Below are positions 1 through 9,705 of a stretch of 64,000 nt of DNA, piece by piece. Source of the DNA: Pseudomonadota bacterium (lineage in GTDB: Bacteria; Pseudomonadota; Gammaproteobacteria; Burkholderiales; Gallionellaceae); contig JAJYLY010000002.1 in NCBI GenBank assembly GCA_021787435.1, positions 215,932 through 279,931 of the forward strand, written 5' to 3'. Numbering within the stretch: position 1 is the first letter of the stretch; every line of letters begins with the position of its first letter. The position numbers and the translations under genes are program-made. The notes beneath the pieces are model-generated. The model saw nothing but the letters and a program-made list of their open reading frames with translations, made no database searches and was not told where the DNA came from.

Positions 1-1347
1 CTGAACGTGATTGCAGACTTTACCAACAAAAACATGGTCATCAGTGACAGTGTAACGGGCAATCTGACGCTGCGTCTGAAGGATGTTCCCTGGGATCAGG
101 CGCTGGATATCATTTTACAAAGCCGTGGACTTTCCATGCGGGCGAATGGCAATGTGATCCAGGTGGCGCCGACGGCAGAGATGGCGGCATCTGAGAAGAA
201 CGATTTAACAGCGCGTCAGGAGGTTTCAGAGCTGGAAGAGCTGCATACGGAAAGTTTCCAGTTAGGTTATCAGACTGCATCATCTGTCGCCATGCTGTTG
301 AACGGTGTTTCAATTGCAGCACCAGGTGCGCCGCCAGCAACACCCATGCCAGGGACAACGGCTCAGCAGAGCATACCGCTGCGCATTTTGTCAAAGCGCG
401 GCAGTGCGATTGCAGATGGTCGGACTAACACTCTGTTTGTCAATGATACGCCGTCGCGTCTGGATGACGTGCGCAAGCTGATTAAGCAGATCGATGTGCC
501 TGCAAAACAGGTACTGATCGAAGCGCGCGTCGTTCAGGCACACGACGGGTTTGCCCAGAATCTGGGCGTAAGGCTTGGCTATACAGGGGCAGGTCCGGGA
601 TCAACTGGCGGCAATAGTCCCCGGCTGCAGCTGACTGGTGCAGGCGGCATCGGCGGTCAGGGTTTAGCTAATCCTGCCAGTCAGGGTGGAATGCAAGGCG
701 TAACAAACGTAGGTTCTGTGTTCTCGCCTAGCACAACCAACGTGAATCTGCCTGTTGATCAGGTTGGAAACCCGCAAGCGGGTATATTCCAATTCGCGCT
801 ATTTAATGCGGCCGCCTCCAAGGTATTAAACATCGAGCTCAATGCGATGCAGTCGGATGAAATCGGCAAGATCATTTCCAGTCCGCGCGTCGTGAGCGAA
901 AACAACGATTCAGAGTGGGCGGTTGTCGAACAGGGTCAGGAGCTTCCTTACATCATCAGTACCGTCGCTGGCGGCACGGTGGTCAATACTGTTTCCTTCA
1001 AAGATGCTGTGTTGAAACTCGGGGTGAAGACGAAGATCACGCCGGACAACAACATAGACATGACAGTCGAGGTCAAGAAGGATTCAGCTGGTGTTGCGAT
1101 CTCGGGCGCGATCCCGATCAACACTAACAAGGTAATCACCAAGGTGCTGGTTGAAAACGGCGGCACGGTGGTCATTGGCGGCGTGTACACGCAGAACGAC
1201 GATAATACCGTAAACAAGGTGCCATTGCTGGGGGACATACCCATTCTGGGCGCTCTGTTCAGAAGCAAGGCAGTCTCTTCGGTGAAGGATGAGCTCTTGG
1301 TCTTCCTGTCGCCCAAGATCATGCAGGATGCGCTGAACCTGCGCTGA
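1..1347 (+). CDS. pilQ: Type IV pilus secretin PilQ, C-terminal part (5' end outside window)
   Basis: The reading frame is open from the first base, so this is the 3' portion of a longer gene, about 448 codons. PilQ forms the outer-membrane ring through which type IV pili extend. The first ~60 residues look like the end of the STN/N0 region (LTLRLKDVPWDQALDIIL), followed by a secretin N-domain with the segment LFVNDTPSRLDDVRKLI, and then the secretin barrel domain with its conserved VPLLGDIPILGALF signature near the C-terminus. Gly/Ser/Asn-rich spacer sequence lies around residues 195-245. aroK follows after a small hairpin terminator, the usual pilQ-aroK-aroB order of beta- and gammaproteobacteria. 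Confidence 0.95.
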   Translation: MNVIADFTNKNMVISDSVTGNLTLRLKDVPWDQALDIILQSRGLSMRANGNVIQVAPTAEMAASEKNDLTARQEVSELEELHTESFQLGYQTASSVAMLLNGVSIAAPGAPPATPMPGTTAQQSIPLRILSKRGSAIADGRTNTLFVNDTPSRLDDVRKLIKQIDVPAKQVLIEARVVQAHDGFAQNLGVRLGYTGAGPGSTGGNSPRLQLTGAGGIGGQGLANPASQGGMQGVTNVGSVFSPSTTNVNLPVDQVGNPQAGIFQFALFNAAASKVLNIELNAMQSDEIGKIISSPRVVSENNDSEWAVVEQGQELPYIISTVAGGTVVNTVSFKDAVLKLGVKTKITPDNNIDMTVEVKKDSAGVAISGAIPINTNKVITKVLVENGGTVVIGGVYTQNDDNTVNKVPLLGDIPILGALFRSKAVSSVKDELLVFLSPKIMQDALNLR

Positions 1348-1376
1348 CTTTCTGTCAGGAAATGAATAGAATCAAG

Positions 1377-1397
1377 GCCCGGCAAGTCCGGGCTTTT
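1377..1397 (+). terminator. Short intrinsic terminator after pilQ
   Basis: A perfect 6-bp stem (GCCCGG / CCGGGC) with a 5-nt loop is followed directly by TTTT. It lies 30 bp after the pilQ stop and just before aroK, so it probably ends the pil operon transcript. The T-run is short, so read-through into aroK is possible. Confidence 0.6.
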
Positions 1398-1417
1398 GAT
1401 TGAATCGTATACAATCT

Positions 1418-1978
1418 ATGCAAACAGAAAATGACAGTGCGCGAAAAATTCCATCAGGCAATCTGATTCTGGTAGGAATGATGGGATCGGGAAAATCCAC
1501 CATGGGCAGAATACTTGCAAAACATCTGCACAAGGATTTCGTGGACAGCGATGAGGAGATCCAGCAGCGCACGGGTGTGACGATACCGCACATATTCGAT
1601 GTGGAAGGCGAGTCAGGATTCCGTCAACGCGAGATGGCGGTATTGGAGTCGCTGTTGTGCAGCAATGACCTCGTGCTGGCCACGGGTGGAGGCGCTGTGC
1701 TTTTAGACAGAAACAGGGAGTTGATGAAACAAAATGGCATTGTTGTTTATCTCAAAGCTAACGTGCATGACCTCTGGCTTAGAACGCGCAACGACAAAAA
1801 CCGCCCTCTGCTGCAAAATACGGATATGCATGCTAGGCTTGCAGAACTGCTGGATCAGAGAGGCGCGCTTTACCAGCAGGTGGCAGATATCGTGATTCCA
1901 ACAGGCAGGCAGAGCGTGCATGGTCTGATGTTGAAATTGGTCAGTGAAATCGAGACATACCGGAAAAAACACACATGA
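1418..1978 (+). CDS. aroK: Shikimate kinase
   Basis: Phosphorylates shikimate to shikimate 3-phosphate in the chorismate pathway. The 186-residue protein has the P-loop GMMGSGKST at residues 20-28, the DSDEEI shikimate-binding segment near residue 43, a GGGAV motif and the RNDKNRPLL lid. I chose the ATG at 1418. An in-frame TTG at 1400 would give six more residues but falls on the T-tract side of the upstream terminator. Neither start has a clear Shine-Dalgarno sequence. The stop overlaps the aroB start (ATGA), so the two are translationally coupled. Confidence 0.95.
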   Translation: MQTENDSARKIPSGNLILVGMMGSGKSTMGRILAKHLHKDFVDSDEEIQQRTGVTIPHIFDVEGESGFRQREMAVLESLLCSNDLVLATGGGAVLLDRNRELMKQNGIVVYLKANVHDLWLRTRNDKNRPLLQNTDMHARLAELLDQRGALYQQVADIVIPTGRQSVHGLMLKLVSEIETYRKKHT

Positions 1979-3066
1979 TGCAGACCTTGATAGTTGGACT
2001 GAAAGAACGCAGCTACCCGATACATATCGGCAGCGGTCTGCTGGCGGATGCCAGTCTGCTATCTGCCCATCTATCAGGCAAACGCGCTGCCATTGTGACC
2101 AATACGACGGTGGCTCCGCTGTATCTGGAAAAGCTGCAACGCACCCTGCAGATGATCGGCGTTGACAGCGTGCCTATCATCCTGCCCGATGGCGAAGCAT
2201 ACAAAAACACAGAGACGCTCAATCTCATCTACGAGGCATTGTTGACCCACCGATGCGAAAGAAAAACGCCGCTCATAGCACTGGGGGGCGGCGTGATCGG
2301 CGACATGACGGGTTTTACAGCTGCAACGTATCTGCGCGGTGTGCCTTTCATTCAAATTCCAACCACGCTGCTCTCCCAAGTGGATTCTTCGGTGGGTGGC
2401 AAGACAGGCATCAACCATCCGTTAGGCAAAAACATGATAGGTGCTTTTTACCAGCCAAAAGTGGTGCTGGCGGATATCGAAACGTTGGACACGCTGCCTG
2501 ACAACCAGCTTTCGGCCGGTCTTGCGGAAATCATCAAGTATGGCCTGATCCGCGATCTGCCCTTTCTTTTATGGCTGGAACAGAACATGGACAGGCTGCT
2601 TGCGCGCGACAAGGAGGCGCTGCAATACGCTGTGCTTAAAAGCTGCGAGAACAAGGCGGAAGTGGTGTCGGCAGACGAGCGAGAAAGCGGAGAACGTGCG
2701 TTGCTGAATCTGGGGCACACCTTTGGTCATGCGATCGAATCTGGGGTGGGTTATGGCGTATGGCTGCACGGCGAGGCAGTCGCTGCAGGGATTGTGATGG
2801 CGACCGACCTGTCGCAACGTATGGGCTGGTTAACTCCTACTGACGTTTCGCGCGTTCGAGCACTGCTTGAACGCGCAAAACTGCCAGTTATTTCACCCGA
2901 TATTGGCATCGCAAAGTATCTGGAATACATGGGGCATGACAAGAAAGTAGAAGGTGGCAAGCTGCGATTTGTACTGCTCAAACAGTTGGGCAAGGCCGAG
3001 CTGGTAGGCGATGTATCACAGGCGCTGTTGGAAAAAACGATTGTGGACTGCGTTGAAAAATCATGA
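1975..3066 (+). CDS. aroB: 3-dehydroquinate synthase
   Basis: Converts DAHP to 3-dehydroquinate, the second step of the shikimate pathway, using NAD+ and a divalent metal. The 363-residue length is normal for the family. Visible motifs are the NAD-binding GGGVIGD at residues 104-110, DSSVGGKTG at 137-145, LAEIIKYG, and [11 protein letters not shown], which carries a metal-binding histidine. It overlaps aroK by 4 bp and dgt by 4 bp. A second in-frame ATG directly follows the first, so the protein may start one codon later. Confidence 0.97.
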   Translation: MMQTLIVGLKERSYPIHIGSGLLADASLLSAHLSGKRAAIVTNTTVAPLYLEKLQRTLQMIGVDSVPIILPDGEAYKNTETLNLIYEALLTHRCERKTPLIALGGGVIGDMTGFTAATYLRGVPFIQIPTTLLSQVDSSVGGKTGINHPLGKNMIGAFYQPKVVLADIETLDTLPDNQLSAGLAEIIKYGLIRDLPFLLWLEQNMDRLLARDKEALQYAVLKSCENKAEVVSADERESGERALLNLGHTFGHAIESGVGYGVWLHGEAVAAGIVMATDLSQRMGWLTPTDVSRVRALLERAKLPVISPDIGIAKYLEYMGHDKKVEGGKLRFVLLKQLGKAELVGDVSQALLEKTIVDCVEKS

Positions 3067-4199
3067 CAGAGCTTGCCAGCTATGCTGTCAGTGCAGCCAA
3101 TTCACGCGGGCGGAAATTCCCGGAAGCAGCTCCGGAGGGGCGCAGCGAGTTTCAGCGCGACCGCGACCGTATCATCCACTCGGGCGCATTCCGGCGCCTG
3201 GAATACAAGACACAGGTTTTCGTCAACCATGAAGGCGACCTTTTCAGGACGCGCCTGACCCACAGTATTGAAGTGGCACAGATCGCGCGTTCGATCGCAC
3301 GCCATCTGCATCTGAATGAGGATTTGGTCGAGGCGATTTCGCTGGCGCATGATTTGGGCCATACGCCATTCGGGCATGCGGGGCAGGATGCGCTCAATGA
3401 CTGTATGAAGACCCACGGCGGTTTTGAACACAACCTGCAATCGGTTCGCGTGGTAGATGTGTTGGAAGAGCGTTATGCACAGTTTGAAGGCCTGAATTTA
3501 TGTTTCGAGACGCGCGAAGGCATACTCAAGCATTGCCGGATGGAAACGGCAGCCCAGCTTGGAGAGGTGGGCGAAAGGTTTTTGAACGACCGGCGCCCGT
3601 CACTCGAGGCGCAGATCGCCAATCTGGCCGATGAAATCGCCTATAACAATCATGATGTGGACGATGGCTTGCGCTCGGGCCTGATCACGCTGGAACAGCT
3701 GGCTTCCGTGCCGCTGGTTGCAAGACACCTGCAGGATGTGCGTGTTGCCTATCCGGATCTTAGCGGAAGGCGCGTAGTGCACGAGATGGTGCGGCGCATG
3801 ATCAATACGCTGGTGACCGATCTAATACGACAGAGTGCTGCCAACATCGAAGCCCAAGGCTTGCAGACGCTTGACGATGTGCGTTTATCGCCTGTGCTGA
3901 TTGCATTCAGCGAAGAGATGAACCGCCAGCAACGCGAACTCAAGAAATTCCTGCATGTCCATTTGTACCGGCATTACCGAGTGATGCGCATGAGTGCGAA
4001 GGCGCACCGCATCGTTCGCGACTTATTTGACGTTTTCATGGGGGATGCCCGGTTGCTGCCTACTCAGTTCCAGGCCAGTGCCATTGAGTCGGAAATGAGC
4101 CGGGCCAGGGTAACCGCCGATTATATTGCGGGCATGACGGACCGTTATGCGATTCGCGAGCATAGGCGCATCTTTGCCGTAGAAGAGGATTCGGTCTGA
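3063..4199 (+). CDS. dgt: Deoxyguanosinetriphosphate triphosphohydrolase-like protein (HD domain)
   Basis: An HD-domain hydrolase expected to split dNTPs into deoxynucleoside and triphosphate. Metal-binding residues visible in the 378-aa protein are H67, the HD pair H96-D97 in [13 protein letters not shown], and the later [13 protein letters not shown] segment. It lacks the extra segments of E. coli Dgt and matches the shorter dgt-like type common beside aroB. The start ATG overlaps the aroB stop by 4 bp. The substrate range cannot be read from sequence. Confidence 0.9.
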   Translation: MTELASYAVSAANSRGRKFPEAAPEGRSEFQRDRDRIIHSGAFRRLEYKTQVFVNHEGDLFRTRLTHSIEVAQIARSIARHLHLNEDLVEAISLAHDLGHTPFGHAGQDALNDCMKTHGGFEHNLQSVRVVDVLEERYAQFEGLNLCFETREGILKHCRMETAAQLGEVGERFLNDRRPSLEAQIANLADEIAYNNHDVDDGLRSGLITLEQLASVPLVARHLQDVRVAYPDLSGRRVVHEMVRRMINTLVTDLIRQSAANIEAQGLQTLDDVRLSPVLIAFSEEMNRQQRELKKFLHVHLYRHYRVMRMSAKAHRIVRDLFDVFMGDARLLPTQFQASAIESEMSRARVTADYIAGMTDRYAIREHRRIFAVEEDSV

Positions 4200-4207
4200 A
4201 AGTGGGC

Positions 4208-5644
4208 TCAGACGCTGCTATCTGACAGCGCTGCGCGTTCGAGAAACATGTTCCTCGCGGCAGACAATGCGCTCGAGGCGGCCTCACGCCTGTAGTCCCA
4301 TTTTTTTTCATGGGTGGGAGGATTGATCAGCATGGTTGGATTAGCCTCATACAGCAACAGTTTGCTATTTTCATCGATGCCAAAATCGATGCCGCAATAG
4401 TCAAGATCAAGTGCCAGGCTTATGTGCATCAGCGCGGTTGTTACGTTTTCCCCAAGGTGCCCTTTGAAGTCGTTAAGGAAAGATGCTTCCTCGCTGCGAT
4501 AGGCCTCTTTTTCATCCATTTCTGAACTAAAATAATGAACATTCCAGTTCGTGGAAATCGCCATGTGTATGGGGTAAAGCAAACCATTGATGAACATGAT
4601 TCTGTATTTTCTGAAGAGCTTATCGGGTGAACGGGAATCGAGATACTCAATCAGCAGAAGGTTTTCTCCAGGCAATTCCTTAAAGGCAGACTGCAAATCA
4701 TTGCTATTTGTTATGCGGGCAAGATGGTTGCCGCCGTGAAAGCCGGGTGAGCGCAGCAAGAATGGATAGGCATATTGGGAAAGAACCTCCTGTTTGTCGT
4801 AAAAAACTGCCTTCGCAATGAGATGCATGCGGGGAGATCGCACGCCGGGAAGCGCTGTAAACCTTGATGCGTTGACTATACGTCTAGTATTGAGAACGGC
4901 TTCGGGGCTATTGATGACGGGGACCTGTGATGTTCTTAGCAGATCAATTGATTTTTCTAAAGCCTCACGGCACAGATCTGCATCGCCGATCGCATTGAAG
5001 ACTAATTGATGGCAAGGCAATGGTCCGTCGAAATATTCCACTAGAAGTATCGTCGAATGTAACATTGAGCGGTCGATCAGAAGTCGCCAGGGGATATTGC
5101 CTTCATGGGCTGATGCGAGAACCAGAAGCTGAATAGGTTCAGTATTCGTGTATGCGGGCAGAATGGAAACGGCATGATCTCGGCATCCCAGATGCCTGTG
5201 CTTTGTTGACTTTTCGTCATTGCCCAGTCTTTTATATATCGATGAAAGCCCGCGATGGGCCTCGGTCATGCCAGGATCAAGCGTTATTGCGACATCGAAA
5301 TGTTCCTTGGCAGTTGCCAGCTCATCCCTGTAAAGCAGCACATTGCCAAGATAGGCATGCGCTGTTGCGCACTGCGGATGATAGTTGATGGCGGCCGAAA
5401 ATGCGGTGATTGCGGCAAGCGTATATCCCGTTTCAAAAAGCAGAATGCCCAGATTCACCCATGCATGGAGATGATCAGGCATTATGGTCAGGATATGCAG
5501 AAAGAGAGCTTTTGCCTGTTCATGGTCTTGTTCGCTGCCTGACAAGGCGAGCGCATTGGCCAATTTTAGCTGCGAACAGATTTTGTCGCTGGAAATGGGC
5601 ATATTCGAGGCGAAAGGTTCGGGCATGTTGATCATTCTGAGCAT
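4208..5644 (-). CDS. TPR protein with C-terminal ATP-grasp-like domain, function unknown
   Basis: About 478 residues from the chosen ATG. Residues ~45-130 form three or so tetratricopeptide repeats (AWVNLGILLFETGYTLAAI; AHAYLGNVLLYRDELATA; AHRGLSSIYKRLG). The C-terminal half resembles an ATP-grasp fold: a nucleotide-binding stretch around FPFLLRSP/FHGG-type sequence, then LDYCGIDFGID near 414 and LLLYEANPTM with a metal-ligating Glu/Asn pair near 433/435. I recognise this as a conserved TPR plus ATP-grasp family without a known reaction; ATP-dependent ligation to a carboxylate is only an inference. The frame stays open to 5758, but that start would invade the kup promoter region, so the internal ATG cluster (5644, 5635 or 5626) is preferred; none has a strong Shine-Dalgarno sequence. 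Confidence 0.8.
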   Translation of the reverse strand: MLRMINMPEPFASNMPISSDKICSQLKLANALALSGSEQDHEQAKALFLHILTIMPDHLHAWVNLGILLFETGYTLAAITAFSAAINYHPQCATAHAYLGNVLLYRDELATAKEHFDVAITLDPGMTEAHRGLSSIYKRLGNDEKSTKHRHLGCRDHAVSILPAYTNTEPIQLLVLASAHEGNIPWRLLIDRSMLHSTILLVEYFDGPLPCHQLVFNAIGDADLCREALEKSIDLLRTSQVPVINSPEAVLNTRRIVNASRFTALPGVRSPRMHLIAKAVFYDKQEVLSQYAYPFLLRSPGFHGGNHLARITNSNDLQSAFKELPGENLLLIEYLDSRSPDKLFRKYRIMFINGLLYPIHMAISTNWNVHYFSSEMDEKEAYRSEEASFLNDFKGHLGENVTTALMHISLALDLDYCGIDFGIDENSKLLLYEANPTMLINPPTHEKKWDYRREAASSALSAARNMFLERAALSDSSV

Positions 5645-5775
5645 TGTTATGCGCTCACTATGGCATATCGGTGCGGTATCTGAAAGACGGGCAACACGAG
5701 AATTGCTGCTTAAATTTTGCTTTAGGTGTAAAGTCGCCCCCCATTCTGGGCAAGACAAAATAAACGGGATGTGAA

Positions 5776-7641
5776 ATGAGCGAAATCAAGCAAAAGCTGC
5801 CGACGCTGGTGCTGGGTGCAATCGGCGTGGTGTTCGGCGATATAGGCACCAGCCCCCTGTATGCGCTGCAGACCACTTTTACCGGCTCGGCCCCGCTGCA
5901 GGTGATTGAGACGAATATTCTGGGCGTGTTGTCCTTGATGTTCTGGACCATCATGCTTCTGGTGTCTTTGAAATATGTGAGCATCATCATGCGCGCCGAC
6001 AATCACGGCGAGGGAGGCTCATTGGCGCTGCTTTCCATGGTTAGTGAACTGACTTCAAAGAGCCCGAAGACCAAATGGTTCGTCACGGCGCTGGGCGTGT
6101 TTGCAGCTGCGCTGTTTTTTGGGGACGGCATGATCACGCCGGCCATTTCCGTGCTTTCGGCCGTCGAAGGTCTGGACTTGGTTTCTCATCAGTTCAAGGC
6201 TTACATATTGCCGATCACCTTCATCGTGCTGACCGGGCTTTTCATGATACAAAAGCGCGGCACCGCAACAGTCGGCATGGCATTCGGCCCGATCATGATC
6301 CTGTGGTTTGCCTGTTTGGGCTTGTTCGGGTTGCAGTCCATCATGCAAAGTCCGCAGGTGCTTTGGGCGCTCAATCCATACTATGCCTACCATTTCATGG
6401 CTGTAGATCCATGGATGGCCTTTCTGGCTTTAGGTTCTGTCGTGCTAGCCATCACCGGCGGCGAAGCGTTGTATGCAGACATGGGGCACTTCGGCAAATA
6501 TCCGATACGTCTGGCATGGTTCGGCTTTGTTCTGCCAGCGTTGGTGCTCAATTATTTCGGCCAGGGCGCGCTTTTGCTGCACAACCCGAAGGCTATAGAA
6601 AATTCATTTTACCTGCTGGCTCCTGCTTGGGCGCTGGTACCCATGGTGTTGCTTGCCACTGCGGCAACAGTGATCGCTTCGCAGGCCGTGATTTCCGGTG
6701 CATATTCGCTGGCGAACCAGTCCGTGCAGATGGGTTTCATGCCGCGCATCGAGGTTCGCCAGACTTCGGACAAGGCGCAAGGGCAGATCTATGTGCCGTT
6801 TACTAATTGGGTTTTATACCTTGCGGTCATCTATTTGGTTTTCACTTTCCAAAGTTCGAGCAATCTGGCTGCAGCCTATGGCATTGCGGTGACCGGCACA
6901 ATGACGATCACCACTGTGCTGATCACTTTTGTGATGGTTCTGTACTGGCGCTGGCCGCTTTTGCTGGTCACTCTGCTGATCGCAGTGCTGTTCACTGCGG
7001 ATCTGACTTTTTTTGCTGCGAATGCGATGAAAATACCTCAGGGGGGATGGTTCCCGCTGGGGATAGCAGTGATCTCTTTTACCGTGTTGACCACCTGGAA
7101 GCGCGGAAGGAAATTACTGTTTGAAGAAATTGCAAGACAGTCAGTGCCGATGCAGGTGATCCTCGACGATGCGGATAACTTCAGTCGGGTGGAAGGAACG
7201 GCGGTGTTCCTGACCAATGTGGGTGAAGGCGCGCCCTCTGCGCTGCTGCACAACATCAAGCACAACAAGGTGCTGCATGAGCGCAACATCCTGCTGACCG
7301 TGATCGTCGAAGACAAGCCTTATGTCACGCAGGGAAACCGTTTGCTGATCGATAACATGGGGAAGGGTTTCTACCGGGTGAGAATCTTCTACGGTTTCAT
7401 GGACAGGCCGGATTTACCCGAGGCGCTTAATTCATGCGCGGCATTGGGATTGCCTTTTGACATGATGAGCACGTCGTTTTTCATATCGCGCGCAATGATC
7501 GTATCTTCTGCGAATCCCGGTATGGTGAAATGGCGCGAGCGGCTTTTCTTGGCGCTATCAAAAAACGCGATGAACGCTGCCGACTTTTTCAAAATCCCGA
7601 CCAACCGCGTGATCGAGATGGGTACGCGCATTGAAATCTGA
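5776..7641 (+). CDS. kup: KUP-family potassium uptake transporter
   Basis: An inner-membrane K+/H+ symporter of 621 residues. The N-terminus carries the family signature [18 protein letters not shown], followed by about twelve hydrophobic segments (to about residue 430) and a soluble C-terminal domain ending in [13 protein letters not shown]. Length and layout match Kup/TrkD. It is divergent from the TPR/ATP-grasp gene, and the ATG at 5776 lies just after a GGGATGTG stretch. A hairpin follows the stop. Confidence 0.95.
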   Translation: MSEIKQKLPTLVLGAIGVVFGDIGTSPLYALQTTFTGSAPLQVIETNILGVLSLMFWTIMLLVSLKYVSIIMRADNHGEGGSLALLSMVSELTSKSPKTKWFVTALGVFAAALFFGDGMITPAISVLSAVEGLDLVSHQFKAYILPITFIVLTGLFMIQKRGTATVGMAFGPIMILWFACLGLFGLQSIMQSPQVLWALNPYYAYHFMAVDPWMAFLALGSVVLAITGGEALYADMGHFGKYPIRLAWFGFVLPALVLNYFGQGALLLHNPKAIENSFYLLAPAWALVPMVLLATAATVIASQAVISGAYSLANQSVQMGFMPRIEVRQTSDKAQGQIYVPFTNWVLYLAVIYLVFTFQSSSNLAAAYGIAVTGTMTITTVLITFVMVLYWRWPLLLVTLLIAVLFTADLTFFAANAMKIPQGGWFPLGIAVISFTVLTTWKRGRKLLFEEIARQSVPMQVILDDADNFSRVEGTAVFLTNVGEGAPSALLHNIKHNKVLHERNILLTVIVEDKPYVTQGNRLLIDNMGKGFYRVRIFYGFMDRPDLPEALNSCAALGLPFDMMSTSFFISRAMIVSSANPGMVKWRERLFLALSKNAMNAADFFKIPTNRVIEMGTRIEI

Positions 7642-7643
7642 AC

Positions 7644-7675
7644 TTCAGGCTTAGAATTACAGCCTGAACTTCTTT
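7644..7675 (+). terminator. Probable terminator after kup
   Basis: An 8-bp perfect stem (TTCAGGCT / AGCCTGAA) with a 9-nt loop starts a few bases after the kup stop codon and is followed by the pyrimidine-rich CTTCTTT. The T-tract is imperfect, so termination may be partial. It also lies at the 3' end of the GGDEF pseudogene on the other strand. Confidence 0.5.
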
Positions 7676-8460
7676 AGCGGATCGGACTCGACGTTAAATA
7701 GCATCACTGTATTGTGTCCGCTGCGCTCGGTATCGTACATCGCGAGGTCGGCATGTTTCAGCAGCGATACTGCAGGAGATATGAAGGCGGTTTGCGGAAA
7801 ATATAAGCACCCCCATTGAGAGACTGACGTGTCTTGTCGGCCACGATGGCTGAATGCTGTTGCGATTCGATGGTAAGCAAGAGCACGATAAACTCGTAGC
7901 CGCCGACACGTGAAACGGTATCTGATTTGCATATGCAGTCCTGTATGCGCCGCGCCGCCCCAGTCAGGATCAAATCGCCAATGGCATGTCCATGGGTGTC
8001 GTTGATCGGCTTGAATTCATCCAGATCGATGAACGTCAAGGCCACATGTGACTTGTCGCGCCTTGCGGCAGCAATCGCCTGTACTAATATGTAGCTTAAC
8101 AGTTGCCGGTTCGGCAATCCGGTCAGCGCGTCATATTTGTCAAGCTTGATCAGCGCCTGATTGGCAGCGAGCAGCTGCTGGTTGCGCTGTTCGATCTTGT
8201 CTTCCAGCGTGGCATTGATTTCATTGATCTGTTCGATTTTCTGGCTGACCACCTTGTCCATGCTGATAAAGCTTCTGGTCGGGCCTCCTAGTTCATCCTC
8301 GCGATATTCATTCACCTGGTCGAGTTCTTAATTCAGCGTTTGCCTTCCGCTGGCGATATCTCGGAATATCCTGCGCAACGCGCTCAAAGGGCGCAAGATG
8401 GAATCAACCAGACACTAGGCAAACGGAAACATGATCGATAGCCATAAGGGATATCAATCC
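7657..8460 (-). pseudogene. Decayed HAMP-GGDEF diguanylate cyclase remnant
   Basis: Conceptual translation on the minus strand passes through three frames. From upstream: a HAMP-like piece (LVDSILRPLSALRRIFRDIA) ends at an in-frame TAA (8328-8330) where a Gln codon would fit; then a coiled-coil stretch and the start of a GGDEF domain (YDALTGLPNRQLL, FIDLDEFKPINDTHGH). The active-site loop reads GGYEF instead of GG(D/E)EF. After VADKTRQ the homology jumps to a second frame (HVSLSMGVLIF) with a dozen or so residues missing, then to a third frame (LLKHADLAMYDTERSGHNTV). Nonsense, frameshift, deletion and active-site lesions together make this a clear pseudogene. Near 8410-8425 another frame change seems to separate the HAMP from a transmembrane-like remnant. 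Confidence 0.85.
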
Positions 8461-8505
8461 TAGTTAGGGGGGGTTAATGCGGATTTGCCAGTTCTTGCAA
8501 AGCCA

Positions 8506-8533
8506 ATGACATGTCTTCCGAACCGGCTATAAT
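8506..8533 (+). promoter_or_regulatory. Putative sigma-70 promoter of the psiF-like gene
   Basis: ATGACA (8506-8511) and TATAAT (8528-8533) are separated by 16 bp. Transcription from here would leave a leader of about 60 nt before the ATG at 8604, which has a good AAGGAG Shine-Dalgarno sequence. Confidence 0.55.
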
Positions 8534-8603
8534 GGTCGCGTTTTAGCATGCGGCTGAAACATCCCGGCCTGGGGGATAATACCAATTCATCAAGGAGAAA
8601 CTC

Positions 8604-8921
8604 ATGAAGAAATTGATTGCAATGGCTTGTTTGGGATTTTTTGTCGCAATATCCGCGCCGGCTTTTGCGGGGACGCAGCAGGAAAAAATGAAAGGCTGCA
8701 ATGTTGAGGCTAAGGGTATGAAGGGGGAAGAAAGGCGTGCATTTATGAGCAAGTGCCTGAAAAAGGACTATGTCTTGAAGTCTAACGCCGCAGCCAAACC
8801 TGCCGAGAGCGCGCCTGTGAAACAGCAGGATAAGATGAAATCTTGCAACGCGGATGCAAAGGCCAAGGCGTTAAAAGGCGACGAGCGCAAGGCGTTTATG
8901 AAAGAATGCCTGAAAAAATAA
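8604..8921 (+). CDS. PsiF-repeat exported protein
   Basis: 105 residues with a cleavable signal peptide (hydrophobic core after MKKL, cleavage expected after AFA near residue 22). The mature part holds two copies of the PsiF repeat, around residues 24-54 and 73-105, each with the pattern QQ(E/D)KMK-CN-A-KG(E/D)ER(R/K)AFM-CLKK including two cysteines. The PsiF family is named for a phosphate-starvation-inducible E. coli protein; its biochemical role is unknown. It has its own promoter, a strong Shine-Dalgarno (AAGGAG) and its own terminator, so it appears monocistronic and is probably periplasmic. Confidence 0.88.
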   Translation: MKKLIAMACLGFFVAISAPAFAGTQQEKMKGCNVEAKGMKGEERRAFMSKCLKKDYVLKSNAAAKPAESAPVKQQDKMKSCNADAKAKALKGDERKAFMKECLKK

Positions 8922-8934
8922 CCGTTATGCACGG

Positions 8935-8957
8935 AAAAAGGCGCACTGCGCCTTTTT
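8935..8957 (+). terminator. Intrinsic terminator, probably bidirectional
   Basis: A perfect 10-bp stem AAAAAGGCGC / GCGCCTTTTT with a 3-nt loop, 13 bp after the PsiF-repeat gene stop. The A and T tracts on both sides let it also serve the convergent cyclic-nucleotide-binding-domain gene. Confidence 0.85.
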
Positions 8958-8980
8958 CGTGTGACAGGAATCAGCGGTCA

Positions 8981-9478
8981 TTACAGCAATTCCTGTATCC
9001 TTTGATTAGCGCCTTGCAGTTTTTTGAATAATGCAATCAGTAGCGCTTTGTCCATATAGTCCTTGACCTTGGCATCGCAGCGCAGGATTTCAATGCTGGT
9101 CTTGTCAAGCTCGGCAACGACTACATGTCCATCGGCGATGACGGTTGCAGTGCGCGAAATTTTCTCGTTGTTGAAGAAGGTTCCTTCTCCTATACACTCG
9201 CCGTATATGATCTTTCCGACTTTCTTTCCGTTGCAGTAAACCGTCGTCGTGCCCAGCAGCACCACATAGAAGGTGTTGGTGGCGCCACCTTCTCTGGTGA
9301 GCTTGTCTCCGGCAGCAAATGTGCGGATTTGAGTTGGCTTGGAAATGGATTCCAGATATTCGTTTGGAATGGGATCGAAGAAAGAGCATTTGCGCAATTC
9401 TGCAAACCGACTGGTCGCGCTCTCAAGGTGCTTGATGAAATTGTCAAGACTGATTGCAATATCGTCTATCTCGTTCAT
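8981..9478 (-). CDS. Cyclic nucleotide-binding domain protein (Crp-like sensor domain only)
   Basis: 165 residues with one cNMP-binding beta-roll: YLESISKPTQIRTFAAGDKLTREGGATNTFYVVLLG, then GECIGEGTFFNNEKISRTATVIA matching the phosphate-binding cassette region. There is no helix-turn-helix domain after it, only a short helical tail, so it is not a Crp/Fnr transcription factor by itself. The phosphate-binding cassette lacks an evident RxA-type Arg at the usual place, so the ligand is uncertain. The ATG at 9478 is chosen because AAAGG lies 8 bp upstream; an ATG at 9496 has no Shine-Dalgarno sequence. Partner and output are unknown. Confidence 0.8.
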   Translation of the reverse strand: MNEIDDIAISLDNFIKHLESATSRFAELRKCSFFDPIPNEYLESISKPTQIRTFAAGDKLTREGGATNTFYVVLLGTTTVYCNGKKVGKIIYGECIGEGTFFNNEKISRTATVIADGHVVVAELDKTSIEILRCDAKVKDYMDKALLIALFKKLQGANQRIQELL

Positions 9479-9606
9479 GTATGCTGCCTTTTGCATGGTT
9501 CATATATGGCGTCGATCTGCACAAGGCGAAACTTATCACAAGCTGCGAATAATGTCTTGTGTTGCAGACAGTTAGCTTGGCTGAAAATTTGAAAATCAGC
9601 TTCGGT

Positions 9607-9635
9607 TTGATGATGCCTGTCTAATCCGTTATAAT
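9607..9635 (+). promoter_or_regulatory. Sigma-70 promoter of carAB
   Basis: TTGATG (9607-9612) and a perfect TATAAT (9630-9635) are 17 bp apart. The carA start codon (GTG, 9706) is about 65 bp downstream of the predicted +1. The promoter overlaps the upstream in-frame ATG at 9634, which argues against that ATG being the carA start. Confidence 0.75.
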
Positions 9636-9705
9636 GCGCAGCAATCTTTTGCGGGTTGAGCTCACGGTTCTTCCCGCTTCTTTATGTCTATCTTGGGAGC
9701 ATCTG

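Noticed and set aside
5645..5758. N-terminal extension of the TPR/ATP-grasp protein to 5758
   Set aside because: It would overlap the kup upstream region, is not TPR-like and has no ribosome site; the internal ATGs fit better.
9634..9705. Upstream extension of carA from the ATG at 9634
   Set aside because: That ATG overlaps the TATAAT of a good promoter, and the GTG at 9706 has a proper ribosome site and matches the family start.
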